Source: Diploscapter coronatus (Eukaryota > Nematoda > Chromadorea > Rhabditida > Rhabditidae). From it: DNA of 64,000 nt. The DNA lies in the NCBI GenBank assembly GCA_964036155.1, contig OZ038422.1:1736001-1800000 (forward strand), read 5' to 3'. Positions 35,417 through 47,300 of the stretch are shown here, in pieces. Position 1 is the stretch's first letter; the number at the start of each line of letters is the position of its first letter. The translations under genes were made by a program, and so were the position numbers. The notes beneath the pieces were generated by a model. It ran no database searches. It was not told where the DNA came from and saw only the letters and a list, made by a program, of their open reading frames with translations.

Positions 35417-36082
35417 AAGATAAGCAAATTTCATAGAAAGATTCGACAACTTTACATTTTGACATGAAGATTAGGCTCCTGTATTTTCCACTCATACCCA
35501 TTTGTATTCCACTCTTACTTTCTGCACAAAATATATGAGACATTCCCTATTCGGAACTATTCTGTTAGTCCAGTCAGATGCCCTCTATTCACAACAAGTT
35601 CCGAATAGGAGATGTCCTAAATATACACTACTGATGATGCACAAAAGTGGGGGTGTAGGATTTTCAATTTTTCTAATTTCTTTAAAGAAAACATCTACCT
35701 GAATATTGACAATCCCTGAAGGGGGAATTAATGATGTTCGACTTTATTCTTGCTGACACATGACAAATGAAACTTCAATTTGCTTCGAAAATTTTTCGAA
35801 AAAATTGATGGTTTCTTTGTCAAGTTTGGAGCCTGAGTGTGAAAGATTTTTTCTAGTATGCAAATGGGAACAATTCGTAAATGTGATGGTGTCGTGGGGA
35901 CGTGCGCTCTATAGTTAGGAATAGGGGAGGGAAGGAAAGTAGGGCGAAATAGTGTGGGAAAAGATAGCCCACGACATGACGCTATAGCGGTATTTATGAG
36001 TTGTCACAGATGGGTATGGATTTAGTTTACAAAAAGCCTGAGGATTAAGCACCTGACATAGGTATGTTGCTCTTCATTTCTG

Positions 36083-39000
36083 TCATTTCTGCAATTCATC
36101 AACTTCGTCCGAGGGATCTTCGTCCAAAGGCTTGAGGGCGAAAATTGACTGCTTCACACTCTTCGCGCACTCGCCTGCCTTCGCCACGATGAATCTGCAA
36201 TTCGAATACGTTTATAATTTAAAAATTCCAAGAGCCAATGATAGCCAGACCCAGACAGAACTTCGCAGCTATAATGCAAAATTTTGGGTGAAAGGGGTAT
36301 GCAAGATAATTTTTCTCTAGAAGCAGGCACATAAGGATGTACGCAATGAGACTTTTTCGGAAAATTTGGCTTAAGCGCTACCTGTCTAGATCTGATGATA
36401 GCAGGGCATAAGAAGTATTGTGCAGAGGTAAGTAGGAAAAATAGTTTTTTTCAATATTATTTGTTCGCTTTGGAATGTGCAGACTGTCATTTGTTTGGAA
36501 GATTTATTGAATACCTGTGAGAAGCAGTGATGGTGAGCTGTCCAGTTTCTGGATTTTCGAACCCGAACTTGAAAGTGAGCAGTTCTGGAAGCTTCTTCTT
36601 GCTGGTCACCCTGACGATGCTGTTGAGTGGGTATCTGGCCTCAGTGGTCACTTTGCCCGGTCGGCTGTCGACGGAGTGCAGAACGTGCATGTGAGTGCGC
36701 GTCAGGGCGATGTAGGCCAAGTGCAGCATTCGATTCGCAGCGACTTCCTCGCATTCGAACACTTCGATGAATTCCGCTTGCTCTTAAACAAATTCTTCTT
36801 GCTTTTTATTTATATTTTGAAGATCACTATAGTTACCGCTCTTTTGAGAAATAGTATGCACAGGTTTGCAAATCGTATACACGATTGCATGGCAATAATA
36901 TAGCAGTTAAGTAAAAAAAAAAACGAGAAATGCCATCTGATGAAGAGAGTGAGAAGCGGAAAATGGGCAGAGAGAAATCGTGGAAAAATTTTCACCCTTG
37001 ATAGTATGGAGAAGAGAAAAAGGGGGTGATAACTACAAGAGACATTGTTTTGATGATCTTTCATATTCCATACCCGTTTTATACCGCACCAAACTCCACT
37101 GCAATATGTTAATTTTGCAGAAAGTGAATGTAATATACCAACGAGCGAGGAGCAAGGAGATCTTTTTTATGGGTAAAAAATTAAATTTTATACCAGCCAA
37201 AACGAGTTCCTCCTTTTTGGTGCTGGCTGACGTGCCGAATGCAGACTCCTCTTCTTCATCAGAACTGTCGCCCACTTCTAGGGAGAAGATGGAGGTGTCC
37301 TGTTGACGGTATCTGAACACTCATCATCATTTATGAAATGCAGTCAGAATTAGAGAGGACTTAAGTCAGGATAGTCGCGCGACCTTTATCCTCTATAATT
37401 ATTTCTTTGAATATTTAATCCCAAATTTTCAAAAGTTTTCTTCTGCGCGCGATGACGTCATATGCAGATTTCGCTCGTGTACGACCTACTCATCGTATAT
37501 TTTCGAGTCTGACTCAAATGCTCCCTATGTGTGGTGTGAGTGCAGAGAGAAACAAACGTTGTACACTTTCACACTCGCGAATGCCTGTATGGGCAAAATA
37601 ATAGTATGGCTTTTCGAAATGCTCTTTTCTATCGATAAAGCATGCTATCGCAATCATGCAGGCACCCGCGGGTGTAAAAATAGGTAAATCTGGTGAGAAA
37701 TGACCGACCTCTTGCCCGTTTTGTCATTGGGACTGATGTGTTTGATTGCATTAATCGCATTGCCACTGCCCTCCACGAGCTGATTCATCGATGGCGATGA
37801 CAGCACACCGGCTACTTTGTCCTTCACGGAAGACGACTTCGAAATCACTATGTCTTTCATCTTGCTCATTATGTTCTGAAATGCCACAACTCATGAACGG
37901 ACGAGTGTTTTGAAGGTCTTCCTGTATCTACAGGCGGCTGTATTTGTCACGGTTCTTTTTCTTACAATCCCTACCCTCCTTATCCGCTGACAAATACAGC
38001 TGCCTATAGATACAGGACGCCGTTTTGAAGAGAAGAAATGTGAAGAATTGCCTCTTCAGTATGAATATCCATTGGAAAATAGAGGGAGTACTTACTTAGA
38101 GCACGAAACAATTGCAAATAAGCGACAAGAGAAGGGGAAGGGGATATTAAAGGAAGGGGAAGAGAAGTAAAGAAGTAAAGGGATGTCGACAGACTGCGCG
38201 GCTATAATGAAAAAACGGAGAAACGAGTAAAAGCCGTAAAACTATGAATGAGAAAGTTGTTCGCAGGAAACGGAGACGAACAGACGAGAGGGAGACTAGT
38301 GCAAAATATAGACATTGAAGCAAAAACAGAAATGCAAATGTCTTCCACTTCACCTGCTTTCTGCCTCGGAATATTTAATGAGGTGAATATAGAACTTTCA
38401 TCTCGCAACTTACAGATATTATTTTCGTCTTTCGAGAAATGGAAATATGAAAGAATAATGCAACACCTCGTAAATCTTAATAAATCTTGTTCTAGAAATA
38501 TGCTCGATTGCCAAATGTTATTCTTCTTTTCTCATTTCTCTTCACCTTTGTTTTTCATAATGGAAGAAAGAAGGGAACATTAACATTTATCAATAGGCAT
38601 ATTTCTAGGAGGACTACATTTGCGGGCGAGTGATGAAAGCAATAGCTTCTAATCTGTTTTTTTCGTATTTTAAATATAGAATGGCTTCACTTTCCTTTTC
38701 CAATAGAAATAGAATTATCAGGGCTACAAATTTGAGACCCGATCGAGCATTGACGCCTAACATGATATAAAAGGGAGGTAGAAAACAACCAAAATAGCAT
38801 CGAGGATATAGGGTGTGAAAGACGGACTTCTCAAAAATTGCTCCGCAAAAATCTGCAAATAGACCCGCAAAAAGGTGCGTCGTAGTGAGAGAGAAAAAGA
38901 GTATATCGACTGTTTATCTCTCGAAACGATGCGCTATTTTCTGCGGGTTGAGTTTTGAGAAGTCTGGTGAAAGAAGCGCGAAAGAGAGATAAAGACTCGA

Positions 39001-42000
39001 TTGGGTCTTATTCGGGTCTAAATTTGCAGCTCCTCGAACTAGAAAAGGAATAACTGACCCAACTACTGGACTCTGCTCGACTCTCCGTGCAAATAGTGCA
39101 TTTCTGTTCGTTGTGAGAGGCAATCAGATTCTTCGGCCGATTCGATTCGAACACGTAGCGATGCAGTACTGAAAATTCGACGGTATTTTCGAGAGAAGTA
39201 CAAAATAGTGTACGTCCGACCACTTGGCGAAAATGAGAAATATCAAAATTTGAGATTTTGAAAATCAATGATTAATTCGCGGATGAACATTATTTGACGA
39301 CACTTCTAATGTAAAGGATAGGAAATTGTCGTAAAATAATGAGTGTATGTGCATCAGTGACATGTTCATTGATTCAAAATTTCAAAATTCGATATTTTCA
39401 TGCTGATCAAGTTGTTGGATGCACACAGCAGTACCTTTGTAGCCCCCAACGACGATAGAAACGAACGGCTTGTTGTCGCGGATGAATTTCGACAGCACCA
39501 TGTGCAAGTAGCTATCCTGAAATTATAAAATCAGCAATTAAAAAAAATCAAAGAATCTCGGTTTTCTATTTTTACAGATGTCTGTATCTGTCAATGAATA
39601 GAGTGGATGGGGAATGTCAAGAAAACGTAGAAATAAGAAAAAGAGACGTTTATAAATGTAGGTGAAGAATGCGAACCTTTTCATCGTCCCCATATCCCAT
39701 GAAAGCGATGTGGCAATTAGATGATTTGAAGGCTTCTCTGTGCGACTCGACAGTCTGCAGCGCGTGTTTGAATTCCTCTGGAAAATCGACGAACAGGGTG
39801 CAGTCGAGACCGACTGCGTCTTGCAGATGGCCCTGGGAGAAGGCCTCTCGACTGCGGCCGTCGATCACGAAATACGAAATCGGTTGAGGTTCCTTAAGAA
39901 ATCGAATTAAAACACGGAATTCGCTACAGAAAAAGGAGTTCTTGTAAAAGCCGTACACTTGTGGAAAATATATGGCTGTGTAAAGAGTATAGGGGTATGG
40001 AAAGGCAGGCTATGTTCGGTCTCAAAATGACGAGGAACGTTAGTAGAGCATTTCTAAATACCATTCAGCCTAGACTACAGACTACCCAACCTATACGCAT
40101 AACCCTATTTCTCATGTGTACGGATTTTACAAGAAGCCATAGAAATCCCACGTCAGTTTCTGCATTAGCGTGCTCGATTGTCTCTCTTCGCCTCTTGGTG
40201 ATTTCCTGTACAGAAACAGGCAGACAGAGCATTTTGTTGAGTGGCACTGTCATCGCTATCTCTTCGTCGTAATTCGCTCCGAACAGAACATAGTGGAAAT
40301 CCTGCAAAATCAGTAAATAAAAAGAAAAAATTAAACCCATTTACTCTCTAACTCTCTATTATCTATGAGATGAATGTTTACAAAAGAAGGAAGGGGTATC
40401 CGCGAACCCTAACTATGTATCTTTGCAGTTTAGGCTAATTTTCCTGTAGTACCGATGTATCACGCTTGCAGATACGAGTCGCTCCCTTTGAATGCAAACG
40501 TTCATCACGTAGATAACGAAGAGTAGCATACCCGTCCAATGCAGTGGGGAGTTCTGTCGGCGTAGTGACTGGCCAGTTGCACGAAATCTGCAGTGTCGTC
40601 AATCGCTATTTGCTGCGGCAATTCCTTTAGAAGCACCAAAGCTTTGTCCCTGAAAAATTCTACTTGTTCATCTAATAATTCTCCTAAAATCGGAAGTTTG
40701 AATATGTGCATTCTTCAAATTATTCCTTGTCGAAATTGCAATAGTAGAGTTGAAGCCTAAGAAGGAAAATGCGTAGAATTAAAAAAAAAAATTGGAGATC
40801 AATTATAAGCCTTGTTCATTTGTCAACGGATAGGAAGGCTAGAAAATATAGAAAATGGAGAAAAATAATAATAAAAAAGAGCCGTTGACAAATACAGGAG
40901 GCTCCAATTATGAATACATGAGGAGGAAAGAATAAAAATGAACCTGTTTGGATGTGAAATAGCGAGAAGTTGATCCCTTGCATTGACGAGCAGGACGAGA
41001 GCCATGTAGAAGATGAGAAAAGCATCGCCCTTCTCGATGTACAACGTCCACAGAGAGGCACACACGTTGTCGTCCACCGCACTTGCCAGAAGACAGGAGA
41101 ACCACTCGTGGCAATACAGAAATGGATGACATTTAAGGGACTCCAAATGCGCACTGCAAGTGGAAAATAGTAGCGCACAAAAGTTTGAAACAATTTGTGA
41201 TCAAACTTGTACATTTTAAACCCGCGGGTGTGAACATTTACAAGTTTGTGTGTGATTTTAATTTTTCTTCGTAATTAAATTTTCAAGAAAAAACCTGGGT
41301 ACAACTTGAAGACAGACTTTTCCAAACTCGACCCGCAAAAAATAGTGTAATTTTTGTGAGAAAAAAGAGACATGATCTTTCCTTTCTCGATATGACAATT
41401 TTTCTGTGGGTCGAGTTTGGAGCGGTCTGGTTGGAGAATTACTCCTACCCAACATCCCAATATATCTCCAAGTTTGAAAAGAATCAGCAGAGTTGGCTGA
41501 CTAGAATACATAAGCGTAGGGTATCTAGTATCATGGAATATTCGAAACTTTTATGTGCCACTTTAACTGAGTTAGCAAAGAATAGCATACTTGAGCTGGG
41601 GATCGTGGTACTGCACAATGAGTCGAAACAGATCGTAGATTTGTGAGCCCTGTCTGGTCTCCCTGGGAATGTATTTGGTCGTGAAGGCGTAAAACACGTT
41701 GAACACGTAGTCCGAAGGCAGGTCCAGTTTGATGATTTTCTCGAGAACCTGCAAATCAATCGTTTCCGAATCAGACTTCTTAAATCGACCCGCATAAAAT
41801 AGAATGTTTTTTTCCTCTCTCACTATGGTACACTATTTTTTATGCGGGCAGGCTTGCAACTTTCTTAAATTTGCAACTGCAACTGCATTGCACAGTACTG
41901 CAGTTGCAGTTGTTTTCTTGCGAGTCTATCTGTAGATCGAATTTTGAGAAGTCATTTCCTAATCAAAATAGCTGTTGCCAACCTCAATCCACCCCGAGTC

Positions 42001-42989
42001 ATTTTTGTAATCGACATTCCGCTTCTTGCAGTAGAGCGTCATGAAGGACTCCAACTCGGGCACAGTCTTCTTGTTGTCAAGCGACTTGGCCAATTTCCTG
42101 CAGTCTGCAATTTCATCAATTCATTTATCTCTTCATTTCAGAAGGCTTGCTGCTGTATTAGTCAGAAATTTTCAGTTGAGAAAGCAGAGGGTCTCCTGTA
42201 AGCTTCAACAATTCAGCACGATCATTATTTTTAATTCATCAGTTTTTCTCTTCTTTTCCCCTATTCTATAGCCCCAAACCCTGGTGAATTTTACAAATGA
42301 TAGTCATGGAGAATTTGACAGAAAGCCAGAGTAGAGAAATAGACGAAAAGTTGATGATAGGCAGAAATGGTGATCGTGATAAAATGTTGATAAACACACC
42401 AATACAGCAGGATCTTTCCAGAAAGCCTTTCGTTTCAACTATTCAATCTACCCATACTTGTTTGGATTTGACACTTTTTTTTTTCGAGGAAAGAGTAGAG
42501 GAAGATATAGGAAAAAGAAAAAAGTTTATAGTCCAGACAAGTGTGTATGGGTAGGCCGAACAGGAGGCTTTCAGAATTTGCACAATTATCACTCACCATT
42601 CCTCAGTCCGGCCTGATTGTGCAAATTGTAGAGCTGGTCCCATTCGTGTAGGGGATTGGGTTTGGTTGCCACTCCAAGCAGACGCGGCCATATCATTCGG
42701 TCGTCCAGCGAGTAGAGGCCCGTCGAGACGTCCACCGAGGATTCTTTGACCCTCAAAAGATAAAGTTAACAGGTTCAAAATAAGATGAAGGAAACCAAGG
42801 AAAAGTCAACGGACTATTTGGAAACCTCAAGCCATGCGAAATGGGGTAAGCGGTATGGTAGGGACAACGATTCTTTTCCCACCCTATTTCGTGTGGCTTA
42901 AGGTTTCCAAGTTGTCAGATAAGCTACCAGTCATCTCCCACAGTGGAGGCCGCACTGCCGCTGCTGATCAGCTCCTCTGCCTCGTCCAT
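36083..42989 (-). CDS. TBC1D23: TBC1D23 orthologue (TBC + rhodanese-like + C-terminal PH-like protein)
   Basis: Fourteen exons join with every phase matching: 42928-42989, 42597-42751, 41983-42104, 41591-41748, 40944-41153, 40532-40649, 40152-40301, 39677-39892, 39435-39516, 39059-39168, 37709-37875, 37194-37312, 36515-36782, 36083-36194. The product is about 682 residues, close to the human protein. It starts with an acidic segment, then the TBC domain (FYAFTTKYIPRE; LFRLIVQYHDPQL; ALVLLVNARDQLL), a rhodanese-like domain (VIDGRSREAFSQGHL; AFMGYGDDEK) with no catalytic cysteine at the active-site loop, a linker, and the C-terminal domain (VTSKKKLPELLTFKFGFE). In animals this protein links golgin-captured endosomal vesicles to the WASH complex at the trans-Golgi; its TBC domain is considered catalytically inactive. 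The 5' acceptor TTTCTTCCAG (43026-43027) lies 37 bases before the ATG, with a short out-of-frame ATG between. At least eight introns carry hairpin elements. Confidence 0.95.
36246..36394. repeat. Family B MITE with 8 bp target duplication
   Basis: CAGACCCAGACAGAACTT at the left, CTACCTGTCTAGATCTG at the right; flanked on both sides by ATGATAGC. It lies in the last intron of TBC1D23. Confidence 0.75.
37350..37537. repeat. Family A MITE, degenerate left end
   Basis: Internal CGCGACCTTTATCC, GATGACGTCATATGCAGATTT and GTACGACCTACTCATCG match family A. The right end reads AAATGCTCCCTATGTGTGG. It lies in a TBC1D23 intron. Confidence 0.55.
37915..38024. repeat. Near-perfect hairpin in a TBC1D23 intron
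   Basis: TCCTGTATCTACAGGCGGC and its partner GCTGCCTATAGATACAGGA bound about 110 bases; TGTATTTGTCA and TGACAAATACA continue the stem. A shorter relative is at 40805-40905 (TTTGTCAACGG with CCGTTGACAAA). Confidence 0.75.
38821..38966. repeat. Hairpin element, family H copy 1
   Basis: GGACTTCTCAAAAATTG and GTTGAGTTTTGAGAAGTCTG are inverted ends. Copies at 41313-41429 and 41772-41953 share AGACTT..CGACCCGCA. All three are in TBC1D23 introns. Confidence 0.65.
41313..41429. repeat. Hairpin element, family H copy 2
   Basis: CAGACTTTTCCAAACTCGAC pairs with GTCGAGTTTGGAGCGGTCTG. The loop centre also pairs loosely. Confidence 0.7.
41772..41953. repeat. Hairpin element, family H copy 3
   Basis: CAGACTTCTTAAATCGACCC at the left, ATCGAATTTTGAGAAGTC at the right. 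An inner palindrome GCAACTGCAACTGCA...TGCAGTTGCAGTTG is present. It takes up most of the 234-base intron. Confidence 0.6.
42421..42573. repeat. Hairpin element, family E copy 2
   Basis: GAAAGCCTTTCGTTTCAAC at the left and CGAACAGGAGGCTTTC at the right; TCTACCCATACTTGT pairs with CAAGTGTGTATGGGTAG. It ends 24 bases from an exon. Confidence 0.65.
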
Positions 42990-43172
42990 TCGACAGTCAT
43001 GCAGAAGCCAACAAACACGGAGATTCTGGAAGAAAGAAGACGGCAATTCGGAAATCTCGCAACCACGTCACTTTGTGAAATAGTATGTAAGAGTGAGAGA
43101 GACTTTCCCCTACGTTTCCCTATCCTTTTCTATCCCTACACTTTCACTAAGTTGTGGGATTTCCGAATTACA
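42832..43172. repeat. Two hairpins around the first TBC1D23 exon
   Basis: At 42822-42913 GGAAACCTCAAGCCATGCG pairs with CGTGTGGCTTAAGGTTTCC. At 43050-43172 CAATTCGGAAATCTCGCAAC pairs with GTTGTGGGATTTCCGAATT. The first lies in intron 1, the second just upstream of the presumed trans-splice acceptor. Confidence 0.7.
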
Positions 43173-44389
43173 AAAAGCTGAAAACGTGAGAATAAAATGA
43201 ACGAAAATGAGAATATTGGCTTGTAAACGCCGAGCAGCGTGCAAAGAAAATACACATAACTACGCATTTTGCAAGTTATTTTTTACGAGGAGAGAGTGAA
43301 AGTCAGAGATAACCAGACAATGAAGTTTCTAGTGGGAACTGCTCACTACAATATGGAACTGATATCCAAAAAATACAGTGTCGAGTGCGGAAGAGTGAAA
43401 AATCTTTCTTTCGCTAAACACGATCTCATTCCACATCGATAGTGGACAGGGTTTTTTGTTCGCTCGATTTTAGGAGAAAAGTTCCCGTAAATCTGCTTCA
43501 TCGCTAACTATTCGCAATGGTTCATTTTTCCAAACTCCTTCGTCTCCCTCGGTCGCGTGTCTCTCTCGCTTCGCACCACTTCAGCCCCTGGTTAGCGAAT
43601 TTCCCCCATCAAAACCATAATGTTAGCCGCATAATGCAGTGAGAACATCCGCATTCGCTAAGAAACTCACGAAAATCAATAAATCAATGAAGCTCAGATA
43701 TTTATTCATTAAATTTTTCCCTCCGTAATTAATGTGAGCGAATTGTACACGAAGAATCTAAAGAGGTAGAGACCGTTAGCGTGGAAATGCCGGATCTGCA
43801 GATTCTGAATGTCTTCACCTACAAACCTGAAAATGAATCAAAGAGTTTTGGAGAACTTGCCAACCTCCCTGAGAATGGCGTAGATAGCCTAGAGAATTGG
43901 GTAAATCTTTTATTCTCGAAAAAATACAAGTCTGCACAGGAAATGTGACAATGTCAAGAGAAATGTGAATGACAATTTCAATGATAAAACGATAAACGTT
44001 TGATGATAAACTCACAACTTGCTCGAAATGTATTCATATCTCAGTACTCCGCTCGTTTAGATACACTAAGATTAAGATACAGAACATAAATAGAAGAGAA
44101 GAAGTCGAAGCGATAGCGGAATAAATGGGGGATTACTTTCGAATTGGATGAGATCAACTAACTAATAACATTTTACGCTGAATGAGATGAATGAACTAAA
44201 AGAATTGGCACATAGAAGTAGAAGAATTGTAAGAGACATTTTGCGAATTAACTTGGACGATGGAATGATAATGATGATTCTGCTTGACGACTGAAGACAG
44301 AAAATGATGATGATGATGGAAGAATGGAAGATTCGAATGACGCACCGATTGATTAGAGTCAGACAGGCAGATCTGATAGATTTGACAGA
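42990..44389. other. Intergenic region between TBC1D23 and TIAR-like genes
   Basis: Both genes are on the minus strand. Besides the hairpin at 43050-43172 there is a plus-strand open frame from 43733 to a stop at 43946-43948 (71 codons, ATG at 43787), rich in Glu and Asn. It has no splice partner and no recognised family; the minus strand over the same bases is partly open too. No gene called. Confidence 0.35.
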
Positions 44390-47300
44390 TCAGGCCTGCC
44401 ATTGTGCAAGCATCGCGGCACCCGGCTGCTGGACTAGTGGAGTTGCAAAATAGGGATTGTAGTACAAATTAGGGGCTGCGGACAGAAGCGAGGTTGCGGG
44501 TGCACTCGGGAGCAGTGTTTGAGTGACTAGAGGGGGCAGGTCGGGCAGAATCTGCGTCGTCCCACTCTGCAATCGTTTCTGTCTCATTTCAATGCTTTGT
44601 CGCCTTCAACCTACACTCTGTTGGACCCTTCCCCAACTGGCTCTGATCGTGTTGCCGCAAATCTCCTTTCCGTTCATCTCCATGATTGCATTCGTGGCAC
44701 ACTCCTTCTTCTCGAAGCGCACGAAGCCGTAGCCTTGCGACTTGAACAGTCGGACTTCTGTCACCTCGCCGAACGCAGAAAATGGCTCTCGCAGATCATT
44801 TTCTTTAAATTATTTTTCGTTTGATTGTCATTTCAAAAAGGCTAATTCTCATACCTGTCGTGATGGGATTAATATTGCCAACATATACAGAGGTGTTGTC
44901 AGCTTTCGTTGAATTGAATACCTTCAATCAGTCATGTGTTGTGAGTTTTTCTTTTGCAATTTTCGGACCTGTTCAAAAGTGAGTTTGTCCCTGGCCTCTT
45001 CGGCAGACCGTCTCGTGGCCCAATTCGTGCGAATGGCCCTCTTCCCGATCCACTGTCCTTGCATCGCCTCGATCGCCTTCTCTGCGTGCTCCTTCACTGG
45101 AAATGACACGAAGCCGTATCCCTTCGACTTTTGCGTCGTCGCGTCCCGTATTATTTTGGCTTCACTGCAAGAAAATTGATTTCAAATTTTTTGCATTGTC
45201 GAATTTCCCCCACCTAACTTCGCCATGCACCTGGAAGGCCTCTTTGAGCATTTTGTTGTCGACTTCCGGACTCAGATCGCCAACGAACACGTGGTGATGC
45301 TCTGCAAATTCGTATTCTCTTTTCATTTTGTGGAGAGAATTGATTGACTCACTACTAGTGTCGATTTTGGGCTCTGCAGGAGCGACAGTGGCCATTGCAG
45401 CAGCGGCCCTCTGCAATGCAGCCAGAGAGATGGCCGAGGGTTGCCCGAAGTTGTTCTGTGGCAACAGGAAAATAGGCATCCCCTCGAACGAACTGCCGCC
45501 ACATAGCTGGGCTGACTGAGCTGACTGCTGCAGTTGCATCTGCAAAATCAAACAAGATCATTCCGAGATATCAAGACATCAGGCTAGAGACAAACCAACA
45601 CAGATGATGTTGTTGTTGCAAGCATAGAACTAGGGATAAGGAAAGTGAAATGAAGAAGAGAAGAAAGAAAGAAAACGGTATGAAATGAGAAATGATAAGG
45701 GAAGAAGGGGAAGGTAAAGAAGGATCAAGAAGAATCAGTCATTCGTTCCAAAGCAGACACAGCTTGGAGAATATGGGTAAGGGGCAAACAGGATGCCTTC
45801 CCTTTCCTTTTTGCCCCTCCTTTCTGTCGTAATTAACTCCTTCATTCACAGATCTCCCCCTGTCACTTGTGTGATTTCGCTGCCTAAGCGGATTTGAATG
45901 AGTCGCACAAAAACTCGCTGCTCTTTGCCAACTGGCAGATGAATGAAATGCTCAAAATGCTAAAAATGCTTGTCATATCAGCAGAGGATTAACGAAACAA
46001 CAAACATTTAAAGAAGCAAGAATGAGAGAATGCGGAGAGTAGGAAAGTGATACTGAAATGAGAGAGGTCAGTTGGAAGTGGAAAGAGTGGAATGACAAGG
46101 AGAAGAGGAGAGGAGAGAAGAGAAGAAGGGATACGGCTATCAAAATCTCCGTCTTCTCACTTCTTCTCAAACTAATTCTCTGAGACTACGAGACAATGTT
46201 ACTCTTATTCTTTTCTAATCTGACAGAAACAATAGTCAAAAGCTCACGCATTTTTGTAAAATCAAACAGTGGAGAATTGGACCTTGTCTATGCGCGATGT
46301 TATTGATGGCAAAACATATCGAAAGGGCATAGTCAGCAAATCTAGTCTATCAAAGAAATTCGATCTAAACTGACGTGTACTTGCGGAATTGCTGTACGAT
46401 TAAAATTGTCATATTATTGAGCGGACAGGCAGAACACAAAAGGAATTGAGAATTGCAGTGCGGGGCTGGGGCGTGGAAAAGGGAAATTGTGGAAGAGGAG
46501 AAGGGGGAAGGGCATATTCAAATAGAACCGAGAGGAGCACAGGCACAATTGGGTGGAGCGTCGCCATTGCTATTGATAATAATAATAGAGGCAGATCGAT
46601 GAAAAGTGAATTGATTATTGGGAGCCTGGGAATGAAATAGGTTGTAAACTGTGTCTGAATGGGGAGATGTGAGAAAACGAATTGCAGAATTAGCAGCAGT
46701 GCGTGGGGCAATGCTTGCTTCTCACTTCACCCGCCGCACTGCAGCACTGCTCCTCACAAATACGAATTTGATCTGCTGCCCACAGGCAAGGGGGGAAAAT
46801 AGATTGTGTGAGCAGGCCGGCAGGTGTGAAAACAGGCAGCAGGCAATGTGAGAAGAGAGATGGAAGGACGGTCAAACAGAAAATGACAGGGAACGTACCT
46901 CATAAGGAGTGAGGAGGCCTGGAGTAGAGGGCAGCAGCTGAAGGAGTTGTGGCTGTTGCTGTTGCAGATAGGTGAGTGGAGTGGAAGGACACAGGGGCGA
47001 CGTGGCTGCAGTCGGCTGTGCGAGACCCGCTGCCGAGAATGAAGGGCCCACTCCCAATTGGCCCAACTGACTCAGCTGACCCAACTGATTCGCTGCTGCT
47101 GCTGTCGTCATCATTTTCTGAAACTTACTATTCCATATATGTCCTTATATTTAGCTCCCTGTAGTTTCCATCCACTTTTCTGAGAAATGGTATGGGAAAA
47201 GACGAAGAGGCTGGAATCTACGAGCAGCCTTTGTATTCCACACCCACTTTCTGGGTCTTCAGTTATTTATAATCAGCTTAAAACTATCCCTATTTGTATT

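Larger units (their letters stand above)
32365..36082. other. Repeat-rich intergenic region
   Basis: Between the four-pass start and the TBC1D23 stop. It holds hairpins at 33185-33318 and 35535-35635 and copies of families B (33760-33913), G (34300-34447) and F (35263-35416). A plus-strand frame of 88 codons without a stop (33290-33556) starts in the arm of the first hairpin; it has no ATG and no recognised domain. No gene supported. Confidence 0.45.

Noticed and set aside
43801..43845. A possible minus-strand TBC1D23 5' exon after a CATTTTCAG acceptor
   Set aside because: Its open frame cannot be linked to a start codon in phase, and the ATG at 42989 already gives a full-length protein.
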